Origin: Rhodopseudomonas telluris
Lineage (GTDB): Bacteria; Pseudomonadota; Alphaproteobacteria; Rhizobiales; Xanthobacteraceae
Reading direction: 5' to 3'
Assembly (NCBI RefSeq): GCF_042432815.1
Contig: NZ_JBHLWM010000012.1
Span: 124,001 to 188,000, forward strand
DNA length: 64,000 bases
Positions 40,800 through 49,702 of the stretch are shown here, piece by piece. The notes under the pieces were generated by a model. The model was not told the DNA's origin, did not search any database, and was given only the letters and a program-made list of their open reading frames with translations. A program made the translations under genes and the position numbers. How positions within the stretch are numbered: the first letter of the stretch is position 1; each line of letters starts with the position of its first letter.

Positions 40800-41567
40800 A
40801 TGGTGACAGGTCGCCAATCACCGAACGATCTGCTGGCGGGACTGCCGTCCTCGGACTTCGATCTGCTGCGACCGCATCTGCGTTCGATCGAGATGGATTT
40901 CGGCCAGGTCCTGATCGAAGCCGGCGAGCCGGTCAAGCAGGTCATCTTTCCCCACAGCGGCATCGTCTCCACCATGGAAGGGCTGCGCCGCGGCGAAACC
41001 ATCGAGGCCGGCGTCATCGGCCGCGATAGCGTGGCGGGCAGTGGGGCCGCCTTCTACGAGGCCCCGTCGCCGTCGGCCGCGATCGTGCGGTTTCCGGGCA
41101 GCGCATCAGTGATCGACGCCGGCCACTTCCGAACGCTGGTTGAATTGAGTTCCGCGCTGCGCAGCGCCATCGCCCGCGACCTGTGGCTGCGTGCCGTCAA
41201 GGCGGAGCAGACCGCGGCCTGTAACGCGGCGCATTCGGCCGAGCAGCGCCTGTGCCGTCGGCTGCTGCAATCCCGTGCGATGAGCGGCAGCGACGCGATG
41301 ATGCTGAGCCAGGATCTGATGGCGCAAATGCTCGGGGTGAAGCGCAATACCATTTCGCTGATCGCCCACGCTTTGCAGCAGAAGGGTGTGATCCGCTACA
41401 GCCGCGGCCGTCTGGCGATCATCGACGTCGAGGCCTTGAGCCGGCGTGCCTGCGAATGCCATCTATCCGACGGCTCGGTCCGGGCGCCGATGCCGTTGCG
41501 GGCGTCGGCGGTGCCGATGTCGCGGACGGTGCCGGACTTCAGCGTGGTTCAGCGCAGCCCTTCATAG
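40800..41567 (+). CDS. Crp/Fnr-family transcription regulator
   Basis: The start is ATG 40800 (GTG 40791 possible), giving 255 residues. The N-terminal cNMP-type domain contains EAGEPVKQVIFPHSGIVSTM, a jelly-roll pattern, and then a long dimerisation helix. The C-terminal winged helix has MLSQDLMAQMLGVKRNTISL, with VKRNTIS as recognition helix. No Cys cluster for an iron-sulfur group and no clear cAMP-binding Arg-Ser pair are present, so the signal is unknown. About 25 extra residues follow the winged helix (VPMSRTVPDF). The gene ends converging with and overlapping the PAS_5 gene by 19 bases. Confidence 0.88.
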   Translation: MVTGRQSPNDLLAGLPSSDFDLLRPHLRSIEMDFGQVLIEAGEPVKQVIFPHSGIVSTMEGLRRGETIEAGVIGRDSVAGSGAAFYEAPSPSAAIVRFPGSASVIDAGHFRTLVELSSALRSAIARDLWLRAVKAEQTAACNAAHSAEQRLCRRLLQSRAMSGSDAMMLSQDLMAQMLGVKRNTISLIAHALQQKGVIRYSRGRLAIIDVEALSRRACECHLSDGSVRAPMPLRASAVPMSRTVPDFSVVQRSPS

Positions 41568-42109
41568 ACCATCAGGCCGCGCGCGACTTCCCATTTGCGC
41601 AGGATCCGGGGCCGCAGCCGCTGCGACGGGCGACCGAGCGTTCGCCATGCGGCAAGCCGCAACTCGCCGAGCTCGCCTCCGATCCGCGGACCGACCAGCG
41701 CCAGCGACCCCGTCAGGCTGAGCGGGGTGTGGAGGCGCGGCGCGAACGGCAGCAGCAGCAATTCGAGATGGGCCACGGTGCCGCCGCGCTGGCTGCTGGT
41801 CAGCCCGGCGACGAGCGGCAGAGATTCTTCGGCCACCACCGCCAGGATGTCCTGGCATTCGCTGCGGCTGTCAACGGCGAACAGGCCGGGCAGGCTTTCG
41901 CCCTTGATGTCGCGGCCGAACAGGGCGCACAGCCGGGTTCCGGCGACCCGGAACGGGTAACCCGCCGCGGCAGCGCAGGACAGCACGAAGATGTCACCGA
42001 GCAGTTCGCGGACCGCGCTCGGTTCGATATCGCTGCGCTCGGGTGCTGGCGCGGTGCCGCGCTGGCTGTCCCAATACGCGAAGAACGTGCGACTCGACGG
42101 ATGCTTCAT
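41549..42109 (-). CDS. PAS_5-family protein
   Basis: The start ATG 42109 gives 186 residues; the upstream frame has shadow composition. The sequence fits the PAS_5 family seen in alphaproteobacteria: FFAYWDSQRGTAPAPERSDI, GYPFRVAGTRLCALFGRDIK, and ELLLLPFAPRLHTPLSLTGS, with a short basic tail. These stand-alone sensors have an unknown ligand and often appear beside regulators. The gene is convergent with the Crp/Fnr gene. An exact CtrA-type site lies 149-163 bases upstream of its start, suggesting cell-cycle control. Confidence 0.85.
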   Translation of the reverse strand: MKHPSSRTFFAYWDSQRGTAPAPERSDIEPSAVRELLGDIFVLSCAAAAGYPFRVAGTRLCALFGRDIKGESLPGLFAVDSRSECQDILAVVAEESLPLVAGLTSSQRGGTVAHLELLLLPFAPRLHTPLSLTGSLALVGPRIGGELGELRLAAWRTLGRPSQRLRPRILRKWEVARGLMVYEGLR

Positions 42110-42483
42110 ACTTCTTCCTGGTCCGCGCCGGGCGCGCGGCGGAACAGGTCTGTCCCGTATCCGCGCAGCGCCGGCCCCACGATCGTTGTGCAGGAGGGGC
42201 ATTGCAGCGTCCATGCCGGAAGCCGGAAGAGGCCGTCTTAACCCCTGTTTTGTCGCGTTAAGGTTAAGTTAACTACGTTTGTTAACGTCTCGCCGTCTGT
42301 CCCTTGGACCGCAGGTTTCGGGGGCAGGAGATGTGTAAGCGAAGAGGTCGGGCTTGCCGGCTGGCGCACGCTTACGAAGGACATGATCAACTCATCATGC
42401 GTGGACAATGCCTGAGCCCCAGCGGTCGCGGTCATCGCGCGCGTTGCTGCGATCAGCGAGAGTTCACGTCATGACGACATTTT
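42110..42483. other. Upstream region of the PAS_5 gene with a CtrA-type site
   Basis: These 374 bases have no convincing gene. They hold an exact TTAA-N7-TTAA site and further TTAAC repeats around 42264-42286 (listed). A 65-residue minus-strand frame at 42238-42435 has no good start context and is not called. Confidence 0.5.
42258..42272. promoter_or_regulatory. Exact CtrA-type site (TTAA-N7-TTAA)
   Basis: TTAAGGTTAAGTTAA fits the CtrA consensus without mismatch, and another TTAA pair follows within 15 bases. CtrA is the cell-cycle response regulator of alphaproteobacteria. The nearest downstream start on the minus strand is the PAS_5 gene, about 150 bases away. Confidence 0.55.
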
Positions 42484-43590
42484 CTAAGTCTGAGCTGCGA
42501 CCACGCTTTGCAGGTCTCGATCCCGTCTCGCTCGACGTTTGAAATGGGTTTCGATCGGATCGTAGATCAGTGCGTTGATCGCGACCGACAGCAGCAGCGA
42601 AATTGCCAGAACGTAATAGATCGCGCCATGTGCTGGCTGCACTGCAGATACTGCGAGAATGACAGCGTAGTGGACGAGATATACGGGGTATGAAAGTTCG
42701 CCGATCCAGCGGTCGGCGCGGCTGGATCTGCTGAATTCGAACACAAAAGGCAACGACGCGAGGATCGCGAGATAGAACTGCAGAAGACGTCCTTCAATCA
42801 GCGGCGTGTCGGGCAAGAGGCCGGGGACGCGTTCGAAATTCAGCACGTAAATTATCACAGTCACGAAGGCGATTAAGCCGGCCTCGCGCGTCCAAGGGCG
42901 GCCTGAGAGAAGCCGATAAGCGTGAAACGCTAGAGAGCCCGCACAAAAAAATGCCAGCTCAGTTGGAAAGAAGCGATAGGTCCAGGGGTCGCCAGCCGAG
43001 ACGTATGAGTAGATCGCAAGCCGCAGAGCAATCGACGCTCCTGCGACCAACAGTAAGCGCCGCCAGCTTTTCACGAGAAATGGGGCGATGGCATAGAACA
43101 TCATTTCGATGGGCAGCGTCCAAGCTTGGGGAATCTGATGCAGTGACCACAAGGTTCGATAGCCGTGGGCCTGAAAATCCGCGGTGAACGCCAAGCCATC
43201 CGCAGATGGGAACAGGAACATCATGGCGTTCGAGCCGAATATGACGAGGTTGGCGCACAGCATCAGCAGTTTGCTGTCCCAGCCGAGAACGTCATTGTGC
43301 GCGAAGAGTACTTCCGTAACGAATGTCGGACGTCCAGCCGCGGCGGCTCCAATCATCGAGATTGCTAGAACGCCCCAGTAAGTTGGAAAAAGGCGCAGGA
43401 AGCGGTTGAAATAGAAGTCAGCCAGGTTGCGGTAACCCTCGGTCAGGATCAGCGCCATGTAGAATCCGCTGATGATGTAGAAACTCTGTACGGCTGGCCG
43501 GCCACCGGCGAGCGTGCCATCAGTGATGGGAAAAGCGCCACCATGTGCGAACAGCACCGAGAGGGCCAGCAGGAGACGAAGGGTTCCCAA
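42484..43590 (-). CDS. Membrane acyltransferase (acyltransferase 3 family)
   Basis: This 368-residue protein with about ten membrane helices fits the acyltransferase 3 family. Key segments are LLLALSVLFAHGG with the conserved His near residue 15, FYIISGFYMALILTEGYRNL, then YFNRFLRLFPTYWGVLA with the conserved Arg residues, and later LSYPVYLVHYAVI. These enzymes O-acetylate surface sugars, Nod factors or peptidoglycan in the inner membrane. It starts at TTG 43590. It is isolated between two long intergenic regions, so its substrate cannot be inferred. GC content is moderately lower than that of the flanking genes. Confidence 0.85.
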   Translation of the reverse strand: MGTLRLLLALSVLFAHGGAFPITDGTLAGGRPAVQSFYIISGFYMALILTEGYRNLADFYFNRFLRLFPTYWGVLAISMIGAAAAGRPTFVTEVLFAHNDVLGWDSKLLMLCANLVIFGSNAMMFLFPSADGLAFTADFQAHGYRTLWSLHQIPQAWTLPIEMMFYAIAPFLVKSWRRLLLVAGASIALRLAIYSYVSAGDPWTYRFFPTELAFFCAGSLAFHAYRLLSGRPWTREAGLIAFVTVIIYVLNFERVPGLLPDTPLIEGRLLQFYLAILASLPFVFEFSRSSRADRWIGELSYPVYLVHYAVILAVSAVQPAHGAIYYVLAISLLLSVAINALIYDPIETHFKRRARRDRDLQSVVAAQT

Positions 43591-43775
43591 AATGCGCTCG
43601 CTTTCTGGTTGTATGTTACCTCTAGCACGTCAGTTATTTGAAACAACGCTGTTTATGAGACTTCTGTGAGCTTCTCAGGTCCGTAGCCTTCCAAGACGAT
43701 ACTTGGATGAGGGCCGGGGCGGCCTCAGACGGTCTGTTCATCTGCAGGCCGGGGTGGTCGGAGTACTGCTGTGTG

Positions 43776-43790
43776 TTAAGGATAAATTAA
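43776..43790. promoter_or_regulatory. Exact CtrA-type site (TTAA-N7-TTAA)
   Basis: TTAAGGATAAATTAA matches the CtrA consensus. No protein gene starts nearby on either strand except the rhomboid 300 bases later; the acyltransferase starts about 190 bases to the left on the minus strand. Confidence 0.5.
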
Positions 43791-43938
43791 CGCTGCGCTT
43801 TCCCGCGATGATGGTGGGCCTTATGGTTGGCCTCGTTCTTCGGCGCGGATGAGCTCCAGGCATCCGGGCAGACGGGCAGGGTGGCTGAAAAACAAAACGG
43901 CGCCGCGCGGACGAACCGCAGCTGTGGCACGCAGGATC

Positions 43939-43971
43939 AAAGGGGAGCGCTTTCTCAGGGCGCTCTCCTTT
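43939..43971 (+). terminator. Rho-independent terminator-like hairpin
   Basis: AAAGGGGAGCGC (43939-43950) pairs with GCGCTCTCCTTT (43960-43971) with one wobble around an 8-9 base loop, followed by GTCGTT. It lies upstream of the rhomboid gene and downstream of no protein gene, so it would end an RNA that starts between 43790 and 43900. Confidence 0.6.
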
Positions 43972-44092
43972 GTCGTTGGGTGGGCTCGAGCGGCCTCGAA
44001 CGGATTTTACTCTGCCGGGAAATGCTCTAAGGGATCGCATTGTCCCTTCCGGCCCGCGTCGTGGCCGGGCCGTTCGCAGCAGGTCGACCCCG

Positions 44093-44869
44093 TTGGATTC
44101 CCCGCCCGCCCAGCAGCCGCTGCCGCTTCCATCGGAGCCGCCGCGCGAGCCGATCCTGAACCTGCCGGGCGCGTTGACCGCCTATGTGGCACTGCTCGCC
44201 GTCATTCATCTGCGGGTGCTGCTGCCGCCGGACCTCGAATACTGGACCATCGAGGTGTTCGGCTTCATCCCGAAGCGTTACGACGCGACCCTGCTGGCGG
44301 CGCCGTTTCCCGGCGGAACCGGCGCCAAGGTCTGGACCTTCGTGACCTATTCGCTGCTGCACGCCAATCTGAGCCACATCATCTTCAACGTGCTGTGGCT
44401 GCTGCCGTTCGGCAGCGCCGTGGCGCGGCGGTTCGGCACGGCGCGGTTCTTCCTGTTCATGGCGGTCACCGCGATCGCCGGTGCGTTCGCTCATCTCGTC
44501 ACCCACGAGCACGAGATCGCGCCGATGATCGGCGCCTCGGCGTCGGTGTCGGGCGCGATGGCGGCGGCGATCCGCTTCGCCTTCGCGCGCGGTGGTTTTC
44601 TGTCGCTGCGCCGTGGCGACGCCGATGCGGCCGCCCGGGTGCCGGCGCAGCCGCTGACGCGTGCGCTACGCGATCCGCGGGTGCTGGCGTTTCTCGGCAT
44701 CTGGTTCGGCATCAACATCATCTTCGGCATCGGCTCGATCGCGGTTGGCAACGAGGGGGCCAGCGTCGCCTGGCAGGCGCATATCGGCGGCTTCTTCGCC
44801 GGCCTGCTGCTGTTTTCGCTGTTCGATCCGGTGCCGCGCCGAGTGCCGGCGCCGGCCGAACCGAACTGA
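44093..44869 (+). CDS. Rhomboid-family intramembrane serine protease
   Basis: The start is set at TTG 44093, giving 258 residues. A farther TTG at 43970 is unlikely because it lies in the terminator hairpin. Six membrane helices are visible. The protein has the rhomboid motif GASASVSGAM with catalytic Ser in SVSG, and the late AHIGGFFAG with catalytic His. YSLLHANLSHIIFNVLWLLP (helix 2 region) has the usual His and Asn. It cleaves membrane proteins in the plane of the inner membrane; its substrate is unknown. The N-terminus before the first helix is Pro-rich. Confidence 0.88.
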   Translation: MDSPPAQQPLPLPSEPPREPILNLPGALTAYVALLAVIHLRVLLPPDLEYWTIEVFGFIPKRYDATLLAAPFPGGTGAKVWTFVTYSLLHANLSHIIFNVLWLLPFGSAVARRFGTARFFLFMAVTAIAGAFAHLVTHEHEIAPMIGASASVSGAMAAAIRFAFARGGFLSLRRGDADAAARVPAQPLTRALRDPRVLAFLGIWFGINIIFGIGSIAVGNEGASVAWQAHIGGFFAGLLLFSLFDPVPRRVPAPAEPN

Positions 44870-44968
44870 TCATTCGTCAGCCCGCCTCGCCGCGTGTTGC
44901 AGTGCGGCTGCTGCAGCGCCCGCGCGCCAACGCGGATTCGCCGCATTCCTGCATATCCTGAGTGATTA

Positions 44969-45021
44969 GTTCGGGAGCTATGCGGGAACTATTCCGAAGC
45001 TTCGCGCGATAACTCCCGAAC
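44969..45021. repeat. Inverted repeat upstream of the CBS-domain gene
   Basis: GTTCGGGAG (44969-44977) and its exact complement CTCCCGAAC (45013-45021) lie 35 bases apart, ending 48 bases before the CBS gene start. It may be an operator or a leader hairpin. Confidence 0.4.
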
Positions 45022-45069
45022 CAAATGCACGCTGCGGTCAAAACGCGGCGGCTGATCAGGGAGGCGACA

Positions 45070-45501
45070 ATGACGGTGCTGGCTATTCTCGAATCGAAGG
45101 GGCGCTACATCTACAGCGTGGAACCGGACGAGCGGCTGTCCGCTGCCGTGAAGACGCTGGCGGAGCGTCGGGTTGGCGCCGTGCTGGTGATGCGCGGGAC
45201 CCGGCTCGACGGCATCCTGTCCGAGCGGGACGTGGTGAAGGTGCTGGCCGATCGCGGCCCCGCGGCGCTCGATGGGCCGGTTCACACCGTGATGACGCGC
45301 GACGTCGTGAGCTGCAGCCAGAGTGATACGGTCGCCAGCATCATGGAGGTGATGACGCTGTCGAAGTTTCGGCATCTGCCGGTGCTGGACGCGAGCGAGC
45401 GCGTGGTCGGCCTGATCTCGATCGGCGATATCGTGAAGTGGCGGCTGAACGAATACGAGCACGAGCAGCGGGCGCTGCACGACTACATCAAGTCGGCCTG
45501 A
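45070..45501 (+). CDS. Two-CBS-domain protein
   Basis: The start is ATG 45070 behind GGGAGG, giving 143 residues. It consists of a CBS pair and no other domain: the first around VEPDERLSAAVKTLAERRVG to LDGILSERDVVKVL, the second around VSCSQSDTVASIMEVM to VGLISIGDIVKWRL. CBS pairs bind adenosine compounds and control partner proteins; stand-alone forms such as this are common in Rhizobiales with unknown partner. The C-terminal helix is charged (EYEHEQRALHDYI). It converges with the TetR gene. Confidence 0.88.
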   Translation: MTVLAILESKGRYIYSVEPDERLSAAVKTLAERRVGAVLVMRGTRLDGILSERDVVKVLADRGPAALDGPVHTVMTRDVVSCSQSDTVASIMEVMTLSKFRHLPVLDASERVVGLISIGDIVKWRLNEYEHEQRALHDYIKSA

Positions 45502-45511
45502 TCGCCGCTAC

Positions 45512-46147
45512 TCAGCGGCGCGCGCCGTCGATAAACAGCGCCCACGCCTTGTCGAAATACGCAGTCTGGGCTCGGGACGACGCATAGGTCGTCCCGCCCA
45601 GCATGGCGTCGATCATCGGTCCCACCGCGATGCAGTTGATGAGCTGCATCGCGAGGAAGCGCGCGTCGCCGCGCGCCAGTGCGCCGGCTTTCTGGGCTTC
45701 GCCGATCAAGGCCAGCAGCCGGTCCACGATCGGATCGCTGGTCCGGCTCGCGACCGCCTGACCGACGACAAGCGCCTCGCTGAAGGCGATGCGTTTGAAT
45801 GCGATCAGCGTCGGATCGAGGTTGACGGTGAGCAGCCAGCGCGCCGCCGCGCGCAGCTGGGTCAGCGCGTCGCCGGTCTGCGTCGCCATCGTGCTCTCGA
45901 AATGCGCCACCGTCTGCACGCGGGCATGCTCGACCGCGCCTTCGAACAAAGCGAGCTTCGACGGGAAGCGCCGATACACGGTGTCCTTGCCGACCCCGCA
46001 CGCGGCCACGACCTGCTCGACCGAGGTCGCGGCAAAACCCTGCTGCGCGAACAGCCGTGACGCCGTTTCGATGATGTGAAGCGACTTGGCTTCGACATCC
46101 TCTTTGCGCGGGCGTCCGCCTTTGGAAGTGGTCGTCAGAGTCGGCAT
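45512..46147 (-). CDS. TetR-family regulator, divergent from the siderophore receptor
   Basis: The start is ATG 46147 (211 residues); the frame extends to 46198. The N-terminal TetR helix-turn-helix reads SLHIIETASRLFAQQGFAAT, then VEQVVAACGVGKDTVYRRFP, an intact recognition helix. The C-terminal domain is helical, with a ligand pocket that cannot be read from sequence. It lies divergent from the TonB receptor gene with a 149-base gap that contains a 14-base palindrome. It probably represses itself and the receptor operon; its effector could be a siderophore-related compound, which is inference. Confidence 0.85.
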   Translation of the reverse strand: MPTLTTTSKGGRPRKEDVEAKSLHIIETASRLFAQQGFAATSVEQVVAACGVGKDTVYRRFPSKLALFEGAVEHARVQTVAHFESTMATQTGDALTQLRAAARWLLTVNLDPTLIAFKRIAFSEALVVGQAVASRTSDPIVDRLLALIGEAQKAGALARGDARFLAMQLINCIAVGPMIDAMLGGTTYASSRAQTAYFDKAWALFIDGARR

Positions 46148-46234
46148 GCGGGTCCTTGAACGTCGCTGCGGCGACGCAGCTGTTTCGAGCAATTCCAATC
46201 CCAGATTTGCGATCGCTTGGCAATCGATCTGGAC

Positions 46235-46248
46235 AGGACGGTCCCGTC
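46235..46248. promoter_or_regulatory. Palindrome in the tetR-receptor intergenic region
   Basis: GGACGG-TC-CCGTCC (46235-46248) is a perfect inverted repeat located 88 bases upstream of the TetR start on one side and 49 bases upstream of the receptor start on the other. It is the best TetR operator candidate here. Confidence 0.45.
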
Positions 46249-46296
46249 CCGTTTATTTCCCGCCCGCCTCGACGCGAGGTATCTGGGGGATAGCGG

Positions 46297-48558
46297 ATGG
46301 GAAACGAAAACAAGATTGTCGTCGGTGTGGCGATTGCGCTGTCGCTGAGCAGCGGCTCCGAAGCGCTGGCGCAGACCGCGCGCGAAGCCGGGGTCGCGCT
46401 GCCGCCGGTCACCGTGCAGCCCGCCGAACGTCGCGCCGCGCGCCGCGCGCCATCCACCCAAGCGGCTCAGCGCGCCGCGCCGGCGCGGACACCGGCGCGC
46501 GAGCCGGCGACGCCTGCGGCGAGGCCGGTCAACCCGAGCAACAGCGCCGACCGCTACGTTGCCCGCACCACGGCCACCGCGACCAAGACCGATACGCCGG
46601 TGCTGGAAACGCCGCAGTCGATCTCGACCATCACGCGGCGCCAGATGGACGACCAGAACGTTCAGACGGTGGCCAACGCGCTGCGCTACACCGCGGGCGT
46701 GCTGTCGGATGCCGACACCAATGCGCGCTACGACAGCGTCTTCATCCGCGGCTTCGGCGCGTTCGGCACCGCGACCAACTACGTCAGCTTCCTCGACGGC
46801 CTGAAGCTGCCGCGCGGCCAGGCCTTCGCCAACACCGCGATCGATCCGTTCCTGCTCGACCGCGTCGAGGTGCTGAAGGGGCCGTCGGCGGTGCTGTACG
46901 GCCAGACCAGCCCGGGCGGTCTCGTCAATCAGATCAGCCGGATGCCGAGCGCGGTCCCGTACAACGAAGTTCGCGTCGAGGGCGGCACTTACGGCCGCAT
47001 TCAATCCGGCGTCACCAGTCAGGGCGCGCTCGATAAGGACGGGCACTGGCAGTACAGCCTGAGCGCGATCGGCCGGACCTCCGGCACGCGCTACGACAAT
47101 GTCGACGAGCAGCGTTTCGCCGTCGCGCCGGCGCTGACCTGGGCGCCCGACATGGATACGCGCTTCACCATCCAGAGCTACTATCAGAAGGACCCGAAGG
47201 GCGGTTATTTCAACTCGCTGTACCCGACCTTGCTGGCGCCGCTGCAGTACCGGCCGTATCTGAATTCCAAGCTCAACGTTGGCGATCCCCGTTTCGACTC
47301 GTTCGAGCGCGAACAATACGGCATCGGCTATCAGTTCGACAAACGGCTGAACGAGGTCGTCAGCGTCAAGTCGAGCCTGCGCTATTCGCACGTCGACATC
47401 GACTTCAAGTCGCTGCAGATGAGCGGGCCGCTCACCGCCGCCGGCACGATCCCGCGCTGGGCGCTGCGATCGATCGAGGACGTCGGCGGCCTGTCCACCG
47501 ACAACCGCGTCCAGTTCGATTTCGCCACCGGCGCGCTGCAGCACAAGGTCATCACCGGCGTCGATTATCAGAACACGCTGAGCAATTGGGTCTATCAGCT
47601 CGGCGGCGCGACCTCGCTCGACGTCGTCAATCCGCAGTACAATCAGCCGGTCGGCTCGCTCGCCTCGCTGATCGACAGCGGCCAGAAGCTGTCGCAGACC
47701 GGGCTGTATGCGCAGGATCAGATCAGCCTGGGCGGCTGGCGCGCCACGCTCGGCGTCCGCCACGACTGGGCCGAGCAGAGCACCGAGAGCCGTCTTGCCG
47801 GTTCGCGCTCCAATCAGTCGGACGACAAGACCACCTATCGGGCCGGCCTGCTGTATCTGTTCGACAGCGGCGTCGCGCCCTATGTCAGCTATTCGACCTC
47901 GTTCGAACCGGTGACGGGCGTCGGCGCGGACGGACAGCCGTTCATTCCGACCACGGCCGAGCAATACGAAGGCGGTATCAAGTATCAGCCGACGCTCCTG
48001 CCGATCCTGCTCACCGCCTCGGTGTTCGACATCCGGCAGCAGAACGTGCTGACGCCGTCGTCGGTGCCGGGCTTCAACGTGCAGCAGGGCGAGATCCGCT
48101 CGAAGGGCGTCGAATTCGAAGCCCGCGGCACCGTCACTGACGGCCTCGAACTGGTCGGTGCCTTGACCTTTCTCGACACCCGCGTGGCGCGGTCCACGAC
48201 GACGTCGATCATCGGCAACCGGCCGCAGGCCGTGCCTGATTACTTCGGCTCGCTGTGGGCGAACTACACGTTCCAGTCCGGCCCGGTCACCGGCCTGACG
48301 GTCGGCGGTGGCATCCGTCATGTCGGCGCCAGCTATGGCGACGATGCCAACACGCTGCGCACGCCGGCCTATACGGTGGTGGATGCGGCGTTGAAATACG
48401 AGCTTGCCAACCTGACGCCAAGCCTGAAGGGGACGTCGCTGACGCTCAACGTCAACAATCTGTTCGACAAGGAATATTATTCGAGCTGCTCGTCGGGCTA
48501 TTACTGCCAGTTCGGCAATCGCCGGACGGTGCTGGCTGGGATCAGGTACCGGTGGTGA
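46297..48558 (+). CDS. TonB-dependent siderophore receptor
   Basis: This 753-residue protein has a signal peptide (about residues 1-25, ending SSGSEALAQ), an unusually long Ala/Arg/Pro linker (about 30-85), then a plug domain with ETPQSISTITRRQMDDQ and the FhuA-like IRGFGAFG, VLKGPSAVLYGQTSPGGLVN. A 22-strand barrel follows, closing with NVNNLFDKEYYSSC and the C-terminal GIRYRW with terminal Trp. It imports a ferric siderophore across the outer membrane with TonB energy. The neighbour pair downstream (PepSY protein and 58-residue protein) fits metal release and handling. No N-terminal secretin-type signalling domain is present, so control is likely by TetR and an iron regulator. Confidence 0.93.
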   Translation: MGNENKIVVGVAIALSLSSGSEALAQTAREAGVALPPVTVQPAERRAARRAPSTQAAQRAAPARTPAREPATPAARPVNPSNSADRYVARTTATATKTDTPVLETPQSISTITRRQMDDQNVQTVANALRYTAGVLSDADTNARYDSVFIRGFGAFGTATNYVSFLDGLKLPRGQAFANTAIDPFLLDRVEVLKGPSAVLYGQTSPGGLVNQISRMPSAVPYNEVRVEGGTYGRIQSGVTSQGALDKDGHWQYSLSAIGRTSGTRYDNVDEQRFAVAPALTWAPDMDTRFTIQSYYQKDPKGGYFNSLYPTLLAPLQYRPYLNSKLNVGDPRFDSFEREQYGIGYQFDKRLNEVVSVKSSLRYSHVDIDFKSLQMSGPLTAAGTIPRWALRSIEDVGGLSTDNRVQFDFATGALQHKVITGVDYQNTLSNWVYQLGGATSLDVVNPQYNQPVGSLASLIDSGQKLSQTGLYAQDQISLGGWRATLGVRHDWAEQSTESRLAGSRSNQSDDKTTYRAGLLYLFDSGVAPYVSYSTSFEPVTGVGADGQPFIPTTAEQYEGGIKYQPTLLPILLTASVFDIRQQNVLTPSSVPGFNVQQGEIRSKGVEFEARGTVTDGLELVGALTFLDTRVARSTTTSIIGNRPQAVPDYFGSLWANYTFQSGPVTGLTVGGGIRHVGASYGDDANTLRTPAYTVVDAALKYELANLTPSLKGTSLTLNVNNLFDKEYYSSCSSGYYCQFGNRRTVLAGIRYRW

Positions 48559-48586
48559 GGATCGATGCCAGCAAGGCACGCCGCCG

Positions 48587-49702
48587 ATGACGCGGCGTGC
48601 CGTTCGAGCCTGGGTGTGGGTGCATCGCTGGAGCAGCCTGATCTGCACGCTGTTCGCGCTGCTGCTGTGCCTGACTGGCCTGCCGCTGATCTTCAAGGAC
48701 GAGCTCGGTCCCGATCTGCAGCTCGCGGCCACCACGGCGGCCCCCGGCACGGCCTCGGTGGACACGATGATCGCGCGGGCCTTGGCGGCGCGGCCGGGCG
48801 AGGTGGTGCCGTATCTGTTCTACGATCGGGACCATCCGATCCTGAAGGTGCCGACCGCGGCGTCGATGACGGCCGATCCGGCCACGTTTCACTATCAGGT
48901 GTTCGACACCCGCACCGGAGCGCAGATAGCCGTCCCGCAGCCGAACGAGGGCTTCCTGTATGTGATGACGCGGCTGCATCTCGATCTGTTCGGCGGCGTG
49001 CCGGGCACGCTGTTTCTCGGCGCGATGGGGCTGCTGCTGGTCGTCGCCATCGTGTCCGGCGTGGCGCTGTACGGTCCGTTCACGCGACGTCTCGACTTCG
49101 GCGTGGTCCGGGCCGACGGCAGCCGGCGGCGGACATGGCTCGACCTGCACAATCTGCTCGGCATCGTGACGCTGGCCTGGTTCGGCGTCGTCAGCTTCAC
49201 CGGTGTCATCAACACGCTGGCCGCGCCGATCGAACTCGCCTGGCAGGCTAATCAGCTCGTCGAGATGGCGTTGCAGGCGAAGCCGGCGGCAAGCGATGGC
49301 CGGCGCGCCTCGATCGACGACGTGCTGCGCGAGGTTCGCGCCGCCGTGCCCGGCATGAACGTGATGACGGTGGCGTTTCCCGGCACGCCGTTCGCCACGC
49401 CGTCGCACGTCGCGATCTTTCTCACCGGCAACACGCCGATCACCAGCCGCATCCTCAAGCCGGCGCTCGCCGATGCGTCGACCGGGCAGGTGGTTTCGGT
49501 GCGCGACATGCCGTGGTACGCGACCGCGCTGTTCATGTCGCAGCCGCTGCATTTCGGCGACTATGGCGGGCTGCCGCTCAAGATCATCTGGGCGCTGCTC
49601 GACATCGCCACGATCGTCGTCCTGATCAGCGGGCTCTATCTGTGGGGAGCAAAGCGGCCGCGCCGCAGGGACGATGCAAAAGCCGGGAGCCCTGCATCAT
49701 GA
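48587..49702 (+). CDS. PepSY-domain membrane protein (ferric-siderophore reductase type)
   Basis: This 371-residue protein has a first membrane helix at about residues 10-32 (WVHRWSSLICTLFALLLCLT), a central pair near 135-165 and 190-215, and one near 340-360. PepSY-type periplasmic parts contain DVLREVRAAVPGMNVMTVAF and ASTGQVVSVRDMPWYATALF, and the His-rich sites (VHRWSSL, LHLDLFGGVPG, QPLHFGDYGG) can bind heme. Proteins of this family reduce ferric siderophore in the inner membrane. The gene follows the receptor by 28 bases and its stop overlaps the next ATG. Confidence 0.88.
   Translation: MTRRAVRAWVWVHRWSSLICTLFALLLCLTGLPLIFKDELGPDLQLAATTAAPGTASVDTMIARALAARPGEVVPYLFYDRDHPILKVPTAASMTADPATFHYQVFDTRTGAQIAVPQPNEGFLYVMTRLHLDLFGGVPGTLFLGAMGLLLVVAIVSGVALYGPFTRRLDFGVVRADGSRRRTWLDLHNLLGIVTLAWFGVVSFTGVINTLAAPIELAWQANQLVEMALQAKPAASDGRRASIDDVLREVRAAVPGMNVMTVAFPGTPFATPSHVAIFLTGNTPITSRILKPALADASTGQVVSVRDMPWYATALFMSQPLHFGDYGGLPLKIIWALLDIATIVVLISGLYLWGAKRPRRRDDAKAGSPAS

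Larger units (their letters stand above)
43591..44092. other. Intergenic region with CtrA-type site and terminator; possible small RNA
   Basis: These 502 bases contain no convincing protein gene. They hold an exact CtrA-type site at 43776-43790 and a terminator-like hairpin at 43939-43971. The 150 bases between them could be a small RNA (see finding). Both open frames here on either strand have shadow composition. Confidence 0.45.

Noticed and set aside
43738..44040. Minus-strand open frame of 100 codons before the rhomboid gene
   Set aside because: The product is Arg/Pro/Ser-rich without a ribosome site, and the frame runs through the terminator hairpin; it looks like a shadow of high-GC sequence.
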